Below, piece after piece: positions 11,901 to 24,599 of a stretch of 64,000 nt of DNA. This DNA comes from Formicarius rufipectus. Its lineage: Eukaryota > Chordata > Aves > Passeriformes > Formicariidae. The position numbers and the translations under genes were made by a program. Numbering within the stretch: the first letter of the stretch is position 1; the number at the start of each line of letters is the position of its first letter. The DNA lies in contig VXAU01002077.1 in NCBI GenBank assembly GCA_013399695.1, forward strand, positions 124,001 to 188,000, in the 5' to 3' direction. Under the pieces are notes generated by a model that did no database searches, had not been told where the DNA came from, and saw nothing but the letters and a program-made list of their open reading frames with translations.

Positions 11901-13911
11901 AACTACCTGAGTGTTTTGTGTCATCTGAAAGCCTGTGAGCATCCAAGCTACCTACAGGGGGCTGGCAGGTGTGAGACAGGAGAAAACTGCCTTTCTGAGG
12001 TGGCAGCTGGGGTTGAGGCAGCTGATCTGACACCCAACACCTACACTGCAGACAGACATTTGTGAGCACTGCTGCAGTTATGAGGGAGCTCCAGATACAC
12101 CTGTTAACACTGCACTGGGGGAACCGAATGGTTCTCTAAGGCTTCGCCAGCTGCACTCCCCAGGACTCACTGGACTGCAGTGGCAAAGCAGCACACTGAG
12201 ACCACAGACAGATTGCTGCACTCTAGACACCCACATTTAAGTGCCAGCATCTGGAGCCAAATTCTACCCTGAGACACCTCTGGGAGATCTCTGCCTCGCT
12301 GGAGTGTCAGTTGGGTGCGGGTTCAGACACCCCAAAGTATCTCAGACAGCACTATGTGCCTACATCTTTGCAAGTGAGTTCAGCATGATGTACCTGAGAC
12401 CAAGAACATCCACAGTTTAATGCCATAAGGTTCTGTGACAGGTGATTTCCCTCACACCTTCCTTTGTGTGTGCAGCTGGGACATACCTTAAGCATAAATG
12501 AAATTCTGCAGGAATACAACCTGAAGAGTATTGAAGGAAAGGCAACAAAGTGTTCTGCATATTAGCTCCTGGGAAAAAGCTCAAATATACTTTGCAAGAG
12601 TTTTCCCAATTTATGCCATGACATTATAGCTCTATCATGTTTATCCTATACTAAAAGCTCCAAAGCTTCCAAGGTCAAAACATACATTTCTGGGCATTCA
12701 AATTGTTCCTTCAAAATATTTTTAAAATGCTTTGGCTAAAACAAAAAGGGTAGAATTAGCAAGGATTCATGCAACATCCAAAGTGCTGCTAGGAAAGCCC
12801 TATGTGCATGCCATATACCTTGACTGACAATAGGTCATTAAAATTTATTCTCATAAGACTATGTGCCCATAACTAATGGATTAACTGTAAAGGTATATAT
12901 TCTGATAAGTGAGGATTAATTAGTTATCCGTTTGGAAGGGTGCACCACTCATTTTTCAAATTCAGCTAAAGGCAGTTTAACTCTGTTTGGTAAGTTTCTG
13001 AATAGACAAGGAAGATCTTTCCAATACTTAAAGTAAGTTTTATTATCTTCACTACATAGTTGTTTCTGAAGAGACAATATTTTAGCTCTTTTCTGCAAAT
13101 GCTACAATTTTGAAATGTCAAAGTACTTACTCCATTATTGAAAAACCTACTACTAACAAGACAGCCTTTTTGCAACTCTGTTCATTGCTCACTCTGAAAA
13201 AATTCCCACTGAAATCAACAGGAAATGTGCCAGAGTAACAACAGGAGTGATCACAGAAGTTCATTTCAACCCAAATAACCTGGAAAGCAATAGCCATGAT
13301 CACACCAAGACCTAAAGCATTAATATTTAGACTAAAAGGGACAGTCCTGTTCATCAGCCACATCTACATGAGCACCATTTCATTTGGCCATATTGTTGAT
13401 TAGGATAAACTGAAATAATTCTACATAACTTTAGCAGAACTATTGAGTAAACATAACGAACCAATGCATGTTTTATATGATTGAAAAACACTGTTTTAAT
13501 TAACAAGCCTTTTATGCCCGAAGAACTCCATAGTTATGGGATGTACACTCATGAAGCATCTGGTTCAATTCAGTGCAGACACAGTGGATTTTTTTGGGAG
13601 ATCAGAGACACATCCCAGGTCAGCTCCACAAACAAAAGACATCACAAGGCATACACCATCCTTCCAGCATAAATGTTGAATGAGGCAGGGCTTTTTTTTC
13701 CTTTTTTCCTCCTCCCTGAAGTTTCAACGTTTGTGAGATGTACAAATGAGCCATGATCGGCTGATGAAGTATTGAAACATTTATGACATAATGAATATGT
13801 CTGACAAATCTGCTGAAGCTGCTTTGAACGAGGGGGGGAAAAAATGTTGGCAAGATTAATATAACTTAAGTTGCTGCAACGACAGAAAACAGGAAGCCTG
13901 TCTTAACCCAC
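8907..13911 (-). other. GLI3: GLI3 intron 5 (5.0 kb)
   Basis: The intron runs from the GTGGGT donor (13906-13911) to a T-rich acceptor at 8907-8935. A candidate regulatory stretch lies close to exon 6 at about 9010-9260. The remainder (9260-13900) is ordinary single-copy-looking intronic DNA with no recognised repeat, RNA gene or extended open frame. The 12000-12400 part is somewhat GC-richer without CpG enrichment. Confidence 0.85.
9010..9260. promoter_or_regulatory. Candidate conserved non-coding block near exon 6
   Basis: The block lies 100-350 bases upstream of exon 6 on the gene strand. It contains AGTATTAATGAGC, CATATTTATTACTAAGTGACTC (an AP-1-like TGACTC at its end) and ATGATTTATTTAG, and has no simple repeats. 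It might be an intronic splicing or transcriptional element. Weak evidence. Confidence 0.25.
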
Positions 13912-14117
13912 CGTCTGTTGGGCTGAGTCCACGGGCGGCCGAGATCATGGAGAGGGATGGGCTGCTGTGCAGGGACCTGATGTAGTCCATGTAGGGGTTG
14001 ATGTACGGGTGAGGGGTGCTGAAGGGAGATTCTGAGGCTGCAGCAGGATTGCGGTGCGGGGAAATTCGAAGGAATGGAAGTTCGGAGTATGTTGGGCTAC
14101 TGGATAAGGCAGAAGGC
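13912..14117 (-). CDS. GLI3: GLI3 exon 5 (internal coding exon, 206 nt)
   Basis: The exon is bounded by a CTGTCTTCCAG acceptor and a GTGGGT donor (13906-13911). It supplies one base to the codon shared with exon 4, 68 full codons, and one base to the codon shared with exon 6. The peptide begins PSALSSSPTYSELPFLRISP, runs through ASESPFSTPHPYINPYMDYI and RSLHSSPSLSMISAARGLSP, and ends TD. It corresponds to about codons 158-227 of human GLI3. It is rich in Ser and Pro, is likely disordered, and belongs to the N-terminal repressor part of the protein, which is retained in processed GLI3 repressor. From memory, several substitutions relative to human (for example A for T in SAARG and T for P in SPFSTP) agree with the avian protein. 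It joins exons 4 and 6 in frame. Confidence 0.97.
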
Positions 14118-16736
14118 CTGGAAGACAGAAAAAAAAAAAAAAGGAAGAAAAATAAACAAAAAGCAGCCAGGTTATCTATACAATAAAGAAAAGTACTGCA
14201 AAGGCAAAGGCAACACATTTATTTCTTGAGGAATAACAACGGGGTTGCACATGTACTGAAGTCAACTGCCTGGAAAGAAAAAGGATAGGAAATTAATTGT
14301 TCTCTGTACCCATTGTTAGCAACATTTCTCTGACCCATTTTAACATGATTTTCCATTTGGTTCAATCTTTACATCCCTCAGTACCTTTTCCCCAAGGAGT
14401 TTAGGAGAAAGTCACTTTAATTAGTAGGAAATATGCACCCTGTATACTACATGGCAATTCTTACTGAAATATGGAAGGCCTACTGAGAGTCCAAATCATT
14501 TACATCTTCAAAACCACGTGGCTATTGTACAAGGAGCTTGGAGAGCCACACTGCAGCCACTCCCTTCATCTGCCAGCTTACTCTTCCTGAAAGTGCAAGA
14601 TGCATGTTTATATATACATAACTTCAGAAGACCCACACTTCATGGCCAATTAAGACAGATGTGTCCTTTGGAGCATTTTTGTTGCTGACCCTTCCCATGG
14701 CAAATGCTCAAAACTTGGTGACAGAGGAAGAAAGATTGCTGCATATGTTTGTTTTTAGGACGGCACCAGAGACCAACTCCTTTTAACAAGACCTCACTAA
14801 TTAACTACCTCGTTTTTGTGAAGGGAAAGCTGTGGTGCCCTCTCATGCTATGCTGAGATGAACCAAGGCTGAAAGCTGAGTTCACAGCTGACAAAAGACA
14901 AATAACCTGCTGTAACCCCCCCCCCCATCATGCCACCCTGTCGATATGACAGCGCCTGGGCTCTGCGTGGAGACCTTTCTCTCACAGCATCCCATCTCCA
15001 AAGGCACTGGAAAAAGTCCAGTTTTCATCAGAAGGGCTTGGAGTGCCTGCCCTTGCCAACCTGCTCTTTGGCAAAAGACAATGATTAAGCCTGTCATGCA
15101 TTTGCTGTAGTCCAACTGGTTGACCTGAACTAAATGCCTTTTTGTCCCTGTTTTTCCAATTAATTTAGCATATATACAGCACAGACACTGGCAGCAGCTG
15201 TGAGAGCAGCGAGGGCAGCCTGTTCCTTTGATGCTGTTGGCTTCCAAAGAGTAATCAAACAAGAAATGTATTTTTTTCCCTTTAACATACATACAACATG
15301 ATCAATGGAGGTGGTTGTCATCACCTAAAAGGCCAATAGAACACAATCTTACGTAGAAGCCAGTTCTGCCCTGCCATCACCTCAGAAATGCTGGCATACG
15401 AGTGGGACACTGATCAAAGTCATGAATCTGTAACATGATGTCAGCTTCCCTGCTACTAAATCCATGAGGGTTCATAAAACCTGAAGAATGAAAATTTCTC
15501 CTGATGTGTTTCTCTCCCTCTTTTCCTTTCCCTATTTGACTTTTTTGTTTCTTGCCCTCCTACACCTTTCTGCAAGGTAAGCCCATTTAGCCTTCCCATA
15601 TGAAATCACCTCCTAGCTCTGAAGTTGGTGAGATCTGTATTTGTTGTGTTCCAGCACTGCAATCACTCCCCTGGCACCCAAGTAAGTGATCCACCACTCC
15701 CTAGCACTCCTTCACCATACAAGATGCACCAAGAACCTGAAACCAGAAGCCATTTTCCACCACTGTGCAAACCAGATGTCTCCTTTCCTCACACAACTTT
15801 TTCTCTGCATGGTTTTGAAGCACCTTTGTTTTACAGTGGGAGTGCATCTTTAATCATGCTGATGTGAAACCCCATCAGCCATGAAGCATTTGCTGTCTCA
15901 CGGTTCCCTACAAGGCCAAGTGTGGTAGGCAGGAGCCTTAAAACTCATGGTGATGTAGGAAGCAAAAATACTACAGCTGGATATCACATTACAGAGTGAA
16001 TTTCCCATCCTGGCAGTGAGGAAAATACAGTAGTATAGCAAATTTAACACAACAGTCACAAAGAAACCAAGTTTGGATGTCATTTTACAAGTCTTATTTT
16101 TTTTTTTTCTTTTTTAATGTGATCTCAGCTCAGTTAGGAACACGAAGAACACGCAGCAAGCGGGAGCCCTGGCCTCATCTGGTGCATATTGAACAGAAAA
16201 CTGCTCAAATGCTTATGCAAGAAGGCTGAAAGTCTGTATCAGCCTCAGCAGTTCCCTCTCCAGCTGGCCAACAGCCAGCTGCTGCCGCAGGAGCAAGATT
16301 AAGAGCCAGGCTGTCAGCTTCTCCCTCCACATCCAACTGGAGGCATTCAAGGACACCGGGACTCAACTACTTCTCCTCAGCCCTGCCTCTTCCTCCCTCT
16401 GCTCCTCCGAGCTCCTCAGCTTTCCAAGGATGCCAGGGAGAGGACACCAGTCTGGGTAATATCAATCAACAGCAGGCACGTAAACAGCATTATCTGAGGC
16501 AGAAGCAGTCTTCAGATTCCAAACAGAATTCCAAGCTCTGACTGATATTTCCTAATTTCTCTTCAGCACCAGATTTTCGCATGCCGCTAATTTCTCTGCT
16601 CACTTTCAGGCTGGACTTTTCTTGCTCCTCTGTGTTTCCATATCCTCCTTTCCTCACAGATCCATTTTCTCTCATGCCTTCATCTCTCTCCCATAATTTG
16701 AGTCATCCTGATTTATTCCAATAAATATCACATATT

Positions 16737-16900
16737 CTTCCTTTCCTTTTTCCTTTCCTTTCTCCTTTTCCTCTTTCCTTTTCCTCTTTCCTTTTCCCCT
16801 TTCCTTTCCTTTCCTTTCCTTTCCTTTCCTTTCCTTTCCTTTCCTTTCCTTTCCTTTCCTTTCCTTTCCTTTCCTTTCCTTTCCTTTCCTTTCCTTTCCC
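16737..16900. repeat. (TTTCC)n pentanucleotide repeat
   Basis: About 99 bases (16801-16899) are a perfect TTCCT tandem of roughly 20 units, preceded by about 60 bases of the same motif with interruptions. On the GLI3 sense strand it is a pure purine (GGAAA)n run. Open frames reading Lys-Gly-Lys-Glu-Arg through it are artefacts of the repeat. Confidence 0.98.
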
Positions 16901-17166
16901 TCTGTGATTAAACTTCACTGTGAACTTCTTCCACAAGTATTACTTTCCTCCTTCAAACTAACATGTGACTTTTAGAAAGGCTGCAGCCAAACACCCTTCC
17001 TGTTGCTTTGCAACTTCATTGTGTACCAATAAAAAAGGACTTTTGTCATGTAACCAGCAAACAGTACAGCCCAGAAGTGGCTCTGCAGACATTCATTCAG
17101 TGAGGAGCAAATCAAATCTCCAGATCTGGGTAGCTGGCTGTCCCCACAGGTTTTATTTCACATGTA

Positions 17167-17241
17167 TAGAACAATAGAACTGTTTGGGTTGGAAGGTACC
17201 TTTACAGGTCATCTAGTCCAACTCTGCTGTCATGAGCAGGA
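17167..17241 (-). mobile_element. CR1 LINE fragment, 3' end
   Basis: On the plus strand this reads AGAACAATAGAACTGTTTGG, then GTTGGAAGGTACCTTTACAG and GTCATCTAGTCCAACTC, the reverse complement of a CR1 3' end. Similarity continues to the GTCATGAGCAGG segment and then stops. It is a short, 5'-truncated, diverged copy inserted in the same transcriptional orientation as GLI3. No reverse-transcriptase sequence is present. Confidence 0.85.
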
Positions 17242-19595
17242 TAAGAAGCTGGGCCCCCTCCTCCAAACTCAGGACCCTTTGCCCCAGCATCCTGAGACCC
17301 AGCTGTGCATCCTGGCAAACAGTGTTCTGCCTTGGGTCTGAGGCTGCTTACCGGGATGCAGTGAGGCTTCAGCATGAGAAAAGGCAGGGGGATTTTCAGT
17401 GATACTGCTTGAAAATTGATGCCTCACGTGTAAAGCATGGGAAGGCAGAACTTGCTCTGCATTCTCTCCTGTGTAGGGCTTTTCCTGTTAAACGACATTC
17501 TCAGACCACTAAAGAGAGGGAGCAAAGCAGATGCACCCTCTTTTCTGAATCAGGACCTCTGTGTCTGCTCCTAGAAACCCTGCAAACTACACTCAGATTT
17601 AATATGAAGCCTATCATACTTTCAATAATACTTACTTGGAGATCTCCAGGTTTGTGTGTAAAAGAGCTCCTATGGCTGTGTTTCATCATTAATGACCCTG
17701 TCACTTTAGGATTATTTTATTATTTTCTCAGTAACCTTGATTATAACCATGAACCTGACATAAACTGGGCTGGCTGTGAAGGTGTCTCCTTCTTTCTGTC
17801 CAGAAGACCTTCCTACTCACCGCTACAGTGCCAAAATCTCGTGTGTGCCATACAACTTCCACATCCAACACAAGATTTCCCACTCCCTACCCGTATCCAG
17901 CTTCTTCTTGTCCCCACTGTGATGCCCTGGGCGACCTCAGCTACCCAGCAGGGGGATGGCACACATGTGCCAAGGCAGTGAGATCAGTGTAAGGGCAAAC
18001 AGGTGTATGTTTTCCTGTCAGTCATGACACCTTTTCTGGATGAATGTTACAGAGGTGTCTGCACTTCTGTGGTCACACCAGTTGAGAGGCTGTGAGCAGA
18101 GTATGGCAAATCACAAAGCATGTGAAGCCAGGATTTTTTTAAGGTGTTTCTTCTGACCACTGCTGTACCACAGGTGAGCTATACGTAAGATTTCAGTCAT
18201 TAGTCATGAAAATGGTGTGTCATTTTTGCTTTGTTGCTTACAGCTGCCACAGATGACCTCGACACAAGAAGACTGCCCAGCAGCAGGCTTGGATTTTAAC
18301 CACCACAAAAGCTGAACCCAGTGCCATTTCCTTTTCAGCTCGTTCAGCCCTTTTTTTAACTGAGGAAGGAAGATCTTGGGAATCTGAGAGATGATGTGGC
18401 AAGCATGAGCGAGTTACACATATTTCAAAATGACCTGCATGCACAGATCTTCACCTAGGATTACCTTGAAAGTGTCATACATTCTTCCCATAAGCAGAGA
18501 GAACTGGGACAGGGGGGCTCCCACCACATACTTTAGGCTGTGTTTTTGTACTTAAGAGTTAGCCAGTTTTACAGTGAAGAAGATCAGACTGTCCAAACTC
18601 AAATCCTATCCCTTTCTTTGGTTCTAAGGGAGCACTCAACTTGTGCAGGAGAACTACTGCTGCCTGGCTATGACTAGAGGTGAAAGTGCTCAGGTAGGTA
18701 AGCCAACATACACCTTGTTGACTACATGACCTTTCTTCCAACTATCAGTGCCACACTGACAGCATTCAGGAGCACTTTGTCCAGTCACACAGCTATATAA
18801 TTCATGCAGACCTAGTGAAGAGCCAGGCAGAGGACCAGCCCCAAGTACATGAAATTATCCTATGTGGATGCAACTGAGTCGGGGTGGTTAGCCCAGGAAC
18901 TGAAGGAGGGGATGGGAAGGAAAGAGACCCAGTTCAGGGTGCTGGTAAGCAGCAAGGGCCCCCCTAAGGGAAGGCAAGCCAGAAGCCACACACAAGCAAT
19001 GCACCCCATGCCATCAGATCTGAGCTGAGTGACCAGAGCCAGGTGCCAGTAACACAGTCTAAGACAAGGCAATGTGACAAACCAGGTGTGGGCTGGACTA
19101 GTAAAGTGCAGAGGAGACAGGGACAAAGACAGGAGAGGAGACAAGCTACACCATGGCTCTGAGGGCTCCATCTAGAACAGCCACCTACAGTGCAGGTCCT
19201 GAGCTCAACCAAGGACAATTATGGCCAATTAGTGGCCTCAGGGCACTTAGATTGCTTCAGAGTCCTTGAACTGTTATAAGACATGCCAAAATATCAATAC
19301 AGTCCCTGTTCCTGTATCTCTTGCAACTCAGAAAACTACAGCAGGCTCCAGGGCATACCACGACCCCTGCTCTTGTCAGATCACATTCTTCAATTGCAAT
19401 GTTTTCTGAAAGTATATATTTTCTGGAAGCAGATGAAAAGCCACTCAGGACAGACACAAAGGTCTGTGTCACAGGAAAATCTGAATGAAAATTTTGAGGT
19501 TGATTTGGTGGTAGGGAAGTGATCTGTCATAAATGGTTTCCAAATAACTTCAAGCTGTGCTTGGGCAAAAACCTCTTCTGAGCACAATGTATCTT

Positions 19596-19654
19596 GGGGG
19601 GGGGGGGGGGGCAAATGGGGGNNNNNNNNNNNNNNNNNNNNNNNNNNNNNNNNN
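19596..19654. other. G16 homopolymer and 33-base assembly gap
   Basis: Sixteen consecutive G (19596-19611), then CAAATGGGGG, then 33 unknown bases (19622-19654). The gap begins at G-rich sequence, which suggests that sequencing or assembly failed there. Its true length and content are unknown. Confidence 0.95.
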
Positions 19655-22600
19655 CATGGTGATTTAAGCCCTTTCTGATTTTAAAGGAAACTATAACTCC
19701 AGAACTGGAAACCTTAATGCCAAGTTTTGTCCTGATAAATTTTTAAATGGCTCTTTTATGAATCTGTTGAAAAATACATTTATATTGAAAACAGCAAGTG
19801 ATTCTTAACTATAACATAGTAAATATGACACTGAGCTGAGGTTACAGATGGAACAATAATCTATCTCACAGAACAAAGCTTGTCAACGAAGTGGGATGAA
19901 ATATTGTAACATAACCTAATTTATTATTGCCTTTTCATCCATCTTGTTATATTATGAAAGTGTCAAAGTTCAAACCTCGATATTTAATCATTTAACAGTA
20001 CGTTATTCAATGCTGGAGAAAGCATTGATGGCATAACTCTCATACCAATGATATCCACACTGTTTCTCTGGTATCTGTTCAATTCAGTCCTTCCTGGAGA
20101 ATTGAAAAATATTAAACTCATTAAACTGCCTATGATACTTTTTCTTTTTTCTTTTTGTCCTGCAGTAATCCTCTGATGTCTGGCCACAAAACATTACCAC
20201 TTTTATTTCTAGTAGATCCTGAAAGATGAACAAACAATAAGGGCATTCTTGGTATGCAGTGACTCCTATTCTAAAGCACATGGCTCAATTCCTTTGGTAG
20301 CATCTCCCATGTTAAATTTGTGTTGCATGTGTAATGCCATAGCTGCTTGTACAGACTGACTCTTCACACCGCAAGCCAACATCTGGCTATTGGGAGGTTT
20401 TTATATTAAGAAAATTGAGCTTTGAGACTTCAATGCAGGGAGATTGAGGCCAGCACTGAGCATTTTGAAAATGCAGTTCCTTTTCTCTTTGTGCTTCTAA
20501 TTGAATTGGTAAATATTCAATCCCATAAATATATAGTATTGGAAATCAATAAGATAATTTTTTAATACTTGAGGAGTTTTTTTCAGAATTTGCATCTTAA
20601 AATGGGCAGTCTATTCCCCTAAAATCACTCACTGCCTCAAAGCTGCTATATCACACTCTTGGACTTAGGAAAACAAACCAATTGATTCTAAACTTTTAAA
20701 GAATTATTTGAATACATGGAAATGTCATAGCACACTTCATGCCAAACAGTTCAAGTGATGCAAAAGAGTAAGTTTTGTTAACTACATTTTCCTAATGGTG
20801 GAAATGAAGAAGAAGGAAAAAAACCAACCTGTTTTAGTCCTAATATGCAAACTCTCTTTATTTCCTATATAGTTTTCCATGTTCCAACACCTAGTGAATA
20901 TTTGCTCACTTTTACTCCAAAATGCACACTGGAACTGTAGTCAGCATGGGGAAGTCAGTCACAAATCCTGATTTGGTAGCAAATTTCATTCAGCAGATAC
21001 ATGTTCAAATAAACCATGAATGAATCAGTTCCTACGTAGTTCATGCATAAGAGGAGCTAGATCAGGGTTTAAGGTACACAGGCTCTGGTTTGGTTTCCAT
21101 CACTTATCTTCTGTCCACTTTGTGCAAGTTTGCTGTCTTCCCACACATGAAACTGTGGTAAAGCCCTCAGAAAATGGTCAGGATCTACAGCGGAAAGGTC
21201 GGACCAAGAGATCCTATGTTATTAACACTTTATCATTGAGGCAAAGACAATGACTCATAAAATGTGTGCACTTCTGGAATGTAAACTCCTAAAATACACA
21301 GATAACTTTATTTGGGGTTAGAATAAGAAGTTTCTCCCTCGTAAAGTTAAAAGGTATACTTGCAGCAAAGAAAGAAGACACAAAGGGTTGCACAAGAGAC
21401 GTTCATGGTGCTGGAAATCATGTACGGCAATTAGGCGATGACCGACAGCAAAAGAATATTACTCTGGTTCCCCTTTCCTTCTTTGGGAAGTGTTAACATT
21501 ATGCAGTTACAGTTAAAAATTGGCTACATTAATCAAGGCACTAAATCCTTAGTCAGTGACTGTATTCCTATTTTTCAACCGACGGACTGCCTGAACACAG
21601 ACCCAGGTTTTTTACATACCCCCTTTGCCACTTGTAATACTTCATAAATAACCCAGCCATGGGCTTGTGGATTCCCTCAAGAAGAGTTTATGCCATGAAA
21701 AGCAGTGAACATTCATTCCATTATTTAACATGCTCTCTGCATAAGGTCAGCTGTAACACTGGTGACCTTCAGCCCACAGGAACACCTGTATTGACTACAG
21801 CAAGCAATTGCTGCTTCACATGCCATGGAGTAAAGGTACATTCACTCCATTACACAGGTGCTGACTTGGAGTTTTGACATACATTCCTTCAATGTGGATG
21901 CTGATACAGTTTTGACTGATTTATATCCTTCGTTGTGAAAAATGCAAATAAAAGTTTCTGATGTATTCCAGTATTTCCCAAGTCAAGTCCAGGCTTTTTG
22001 TTCTTCTCCTCACACAGTGGTAATCACCCCATGACAACCTGCCTCTCCTTTTCCTCTTACTTCAGTCCATCCCTCCACCACTGTCACTGCCTCTGGCACT
22101 CCTCTGAAACACTGCCCACTTGGTCTCTGCATCCAGAGCATCTCAGCTTGCCTCTCCTTCCTTCAAATCCTCCTCAGGATGCTGCAAAGAAATCAGTGAC
22201 AAGGGGAGGATTACATGGATTTACTTGGCAGTTTCTTCGCTTGTGCAAACAAAGGGTGCAAACATACAAAAAAAGTGACCAACATTAACTACTCCCTTCA
22301 AATGCCACTTTACCTTCTAGGCTTCTAGTAGAGGTTATCTTGCAAATTTTGCAGAACCTGTGTAAGTCCCCAAGCACCCAGTGATGGCCCCTCCCAGCAC
22401 AAGCAGCACATGTCTGCCTCCGGCCACTTCATTGCCCTGTTTCAAGGAGCCAGAGCAAAGCTGCCAGATTGTAAACGGGTCAAAGGCACACAACCCTGCT
22501 GAGGAACAAGGGATTATCCCCAGAGTGAAGAAAACAGCTGGGGCTGGTAACTCCCAAGGCCATCAGAGCTGACTCACCAGAGCTCCTTTGCCAAAGAGGT

Positions 22601-23349
22601 CCAACTGTGAGCTCTTCCTGGCAGAGCTCCTTGTGTTTGCACAACACTCAGCAGAGCTCCCATCCTGCACAGAGCTGTTGGACACTGCAGTCATGTAAAC
22701 AGTAAATAAAAGCAATGCTAACATGGTACAATGCGATTGTCATCATCTGCTTTCACTAGAGCCTAACCCAGGCATTGCCTTATTTTGCTCAGTTTGTGCT
22801 CACTTTTATGAACTGTAAGTAGAGTAAGACATTACACCTTCAGAGCACAGCCCAAACCTCAGTGCTGGTAAATTTTTCCTCCCCTATCTTCAGCTGATTC
22901 CAAGTCTACTGACTTGTGGTCAATAATATATCAAGGCTAATGTAACAATGCTGCATTTGATGCAGATATGATCATCATGAATATAAACCAGATGAACAGG
23001 ACAAGCAAATGTTATTTGAATAAGACTGCCATGGACCTCCACACACCATTTCCTCCTCAAGCTATACTGCAGCACAAAGTGCAGCAGGAAAACCTGAAAG
23101 TTCTACAGCCTACTCATTATCTGTTGTTAGTAATAACAGACTGGGCAGCGAAATTACCCACTGCCTTCCTACAGCAAACTTCCCTGCTCCACAATTCTCT
23201 TTCAAAGCTCTAAAGGTGGTCTCATTTGCTATTCAAATTTCAGCCTCCTCTAGGCTACAGGCAGAGCTTGCCCCCTCTGGAAGTGTTTAACCACAGAGGC
23301 ACCATCAGATGTGTACATGGGCATATATAAATCCAGACTGCACTCACGT

Positions 23350-23421
23350 ACCCCTTCCTTCCTTCTTTCCTTCCCTTGCCCCTTCCTCTCCTCCCTCAAA
23401 AAAGAAAAAAAAAAAAAAATA
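23350..23421. repeat. Pyrimidine-rich then A-rich low-complexity block
   Basis: Degenerate TTCC/CCTT sequence (23350-23396) is followed directly by an A-rich run, including 15 consecutive A (23405-23419). The block could be mutated simple repeat or the remnant of a retroposon tail. No element body is recognisable next to it. Confidence 0.8.
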
Positions 23422-23439
23422 AGGAGTGTCAGAAGCTTT

Positions 23440-23830
23440 CTCACACTTAATGTTGTTAAGTCAGCCAATTGAATAAACATTTGTTTAACATTTGCTCCTA
23501 TTTCACTAATGCACTGTGAGAATGAGAAGAATTTTATCCCCCTTCTCCCCCGTGCCCCCCCTCCCTCAGGGGTGCCACTAGCTGTTATCGCAGTGACTAA
23601 TGTGCTGTATGTGGCCATTATAGTCTTCAACTCTGAAATTACACCCAGGATGAACGATAGGCTCTGCCTCTATGCTGATTGGAGTTGGATGATGATTGAT
23701 TAGAAGAAAGTCAGACTACGTAGCCATGCAAAAAGAACTGCACTAAGCCACAAGCTTAAACGCCAAAGAGCATTTCACCAGTGGCTTCAGAGCTATTAGA
23801 TGTTTTCAGAGGAACAACATTTCTCACATC
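23440..23830. promoter_or_regulatory. Candidate conserved non-coding block in intron 4
   Basis: The block includes CAATTGAATAAACATTTGTTTAAC, a forkhead-like pair (ATAAACA and TGTTTAA), then CAGTGACTAATGTGC and GATGATGATTGATTAG. It is single copy in appearance and follows directly after the low-complexity block at 23350-23421, although 23530-23575 within it is C-rich. By-eye candidate. Confidence 0.28.
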
Positions 23831-23891
23831 CAGGCTTGCACATTTTATCTTTAGTCTTTCAAATCCTGAAATTGCTTGGATAAGAGGGTTT

Positions 23892-23910
23892 TATATATAT
23901 ATATATTTAT
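23892..23910. repeat. Short (TA)n repeat
   Basis: The run TATATATATATATAT is followed by further TTTATATATTTATA, giving a short AT-only stretch in intron 4. Confidence 0.9.
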
Positions 23911-24599
23911 ATATTTATACACATTTCTAAGAGTAGCCTGAACTTTTAGGGGAAATTGAAGAGGCTTTGTGTCAAGTACAGCTAAATCCAGCCCTTCTAT
24001 ATCAAACCCCTGCTAGAAAATTACTGTGCAGATGATAAGGCTGAAAGATATAATAAAAAGTGACTCTACTCAATTTACACTGCAATATTGGTATGACTGA
24101 ATATTTTTCATTCAGGTGACTGATAAAATCACTAAACTGTATTGCAGATAAATAAAGGAGGCTTCTGTCAAGAATAAACACCATTAATCATGAAGTCTCA
24201 CCCTCTGAGTGGCTGTGCTATGCAACTGCACAAATGCACCATCACAAGTGGCATGTGACCCAGAGCCTCCTTTCTTCCCCCGGCTCCCTGGTGACACTGT
24301 CTGCTTAGGAAACTTTTTTTTTTCCCCCCTTACTGCCTTTACAACATTTGGAAGTCCTGGAATGTCTTTTCCCTTCGAGTTTATCCACGACTGCAACTGA
24401 AATTTAAATTTTAGTGGCAGTACGTTCAGCTAAAAACTGAACCCAGGAGACAAAGCGAAGCCACACAGACTGTAAATCCAGCATTACAGTGAGAACTCCG
24501 TATTGAAACTGTGAGGATGAGGCCTTTGTAATGCAAAAGCTGAAAGAAGTAGGGAATTTTTATCAGTTCTCCCAAGCCTTACCAGCAAAGGCATTAATC

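Noticed and set aside
16703..16936. Minus-strand frame with GKERK repeats, looking like a charged nuclear protein
   Set aside because: It is produced by the (TTTCC)n repeat.
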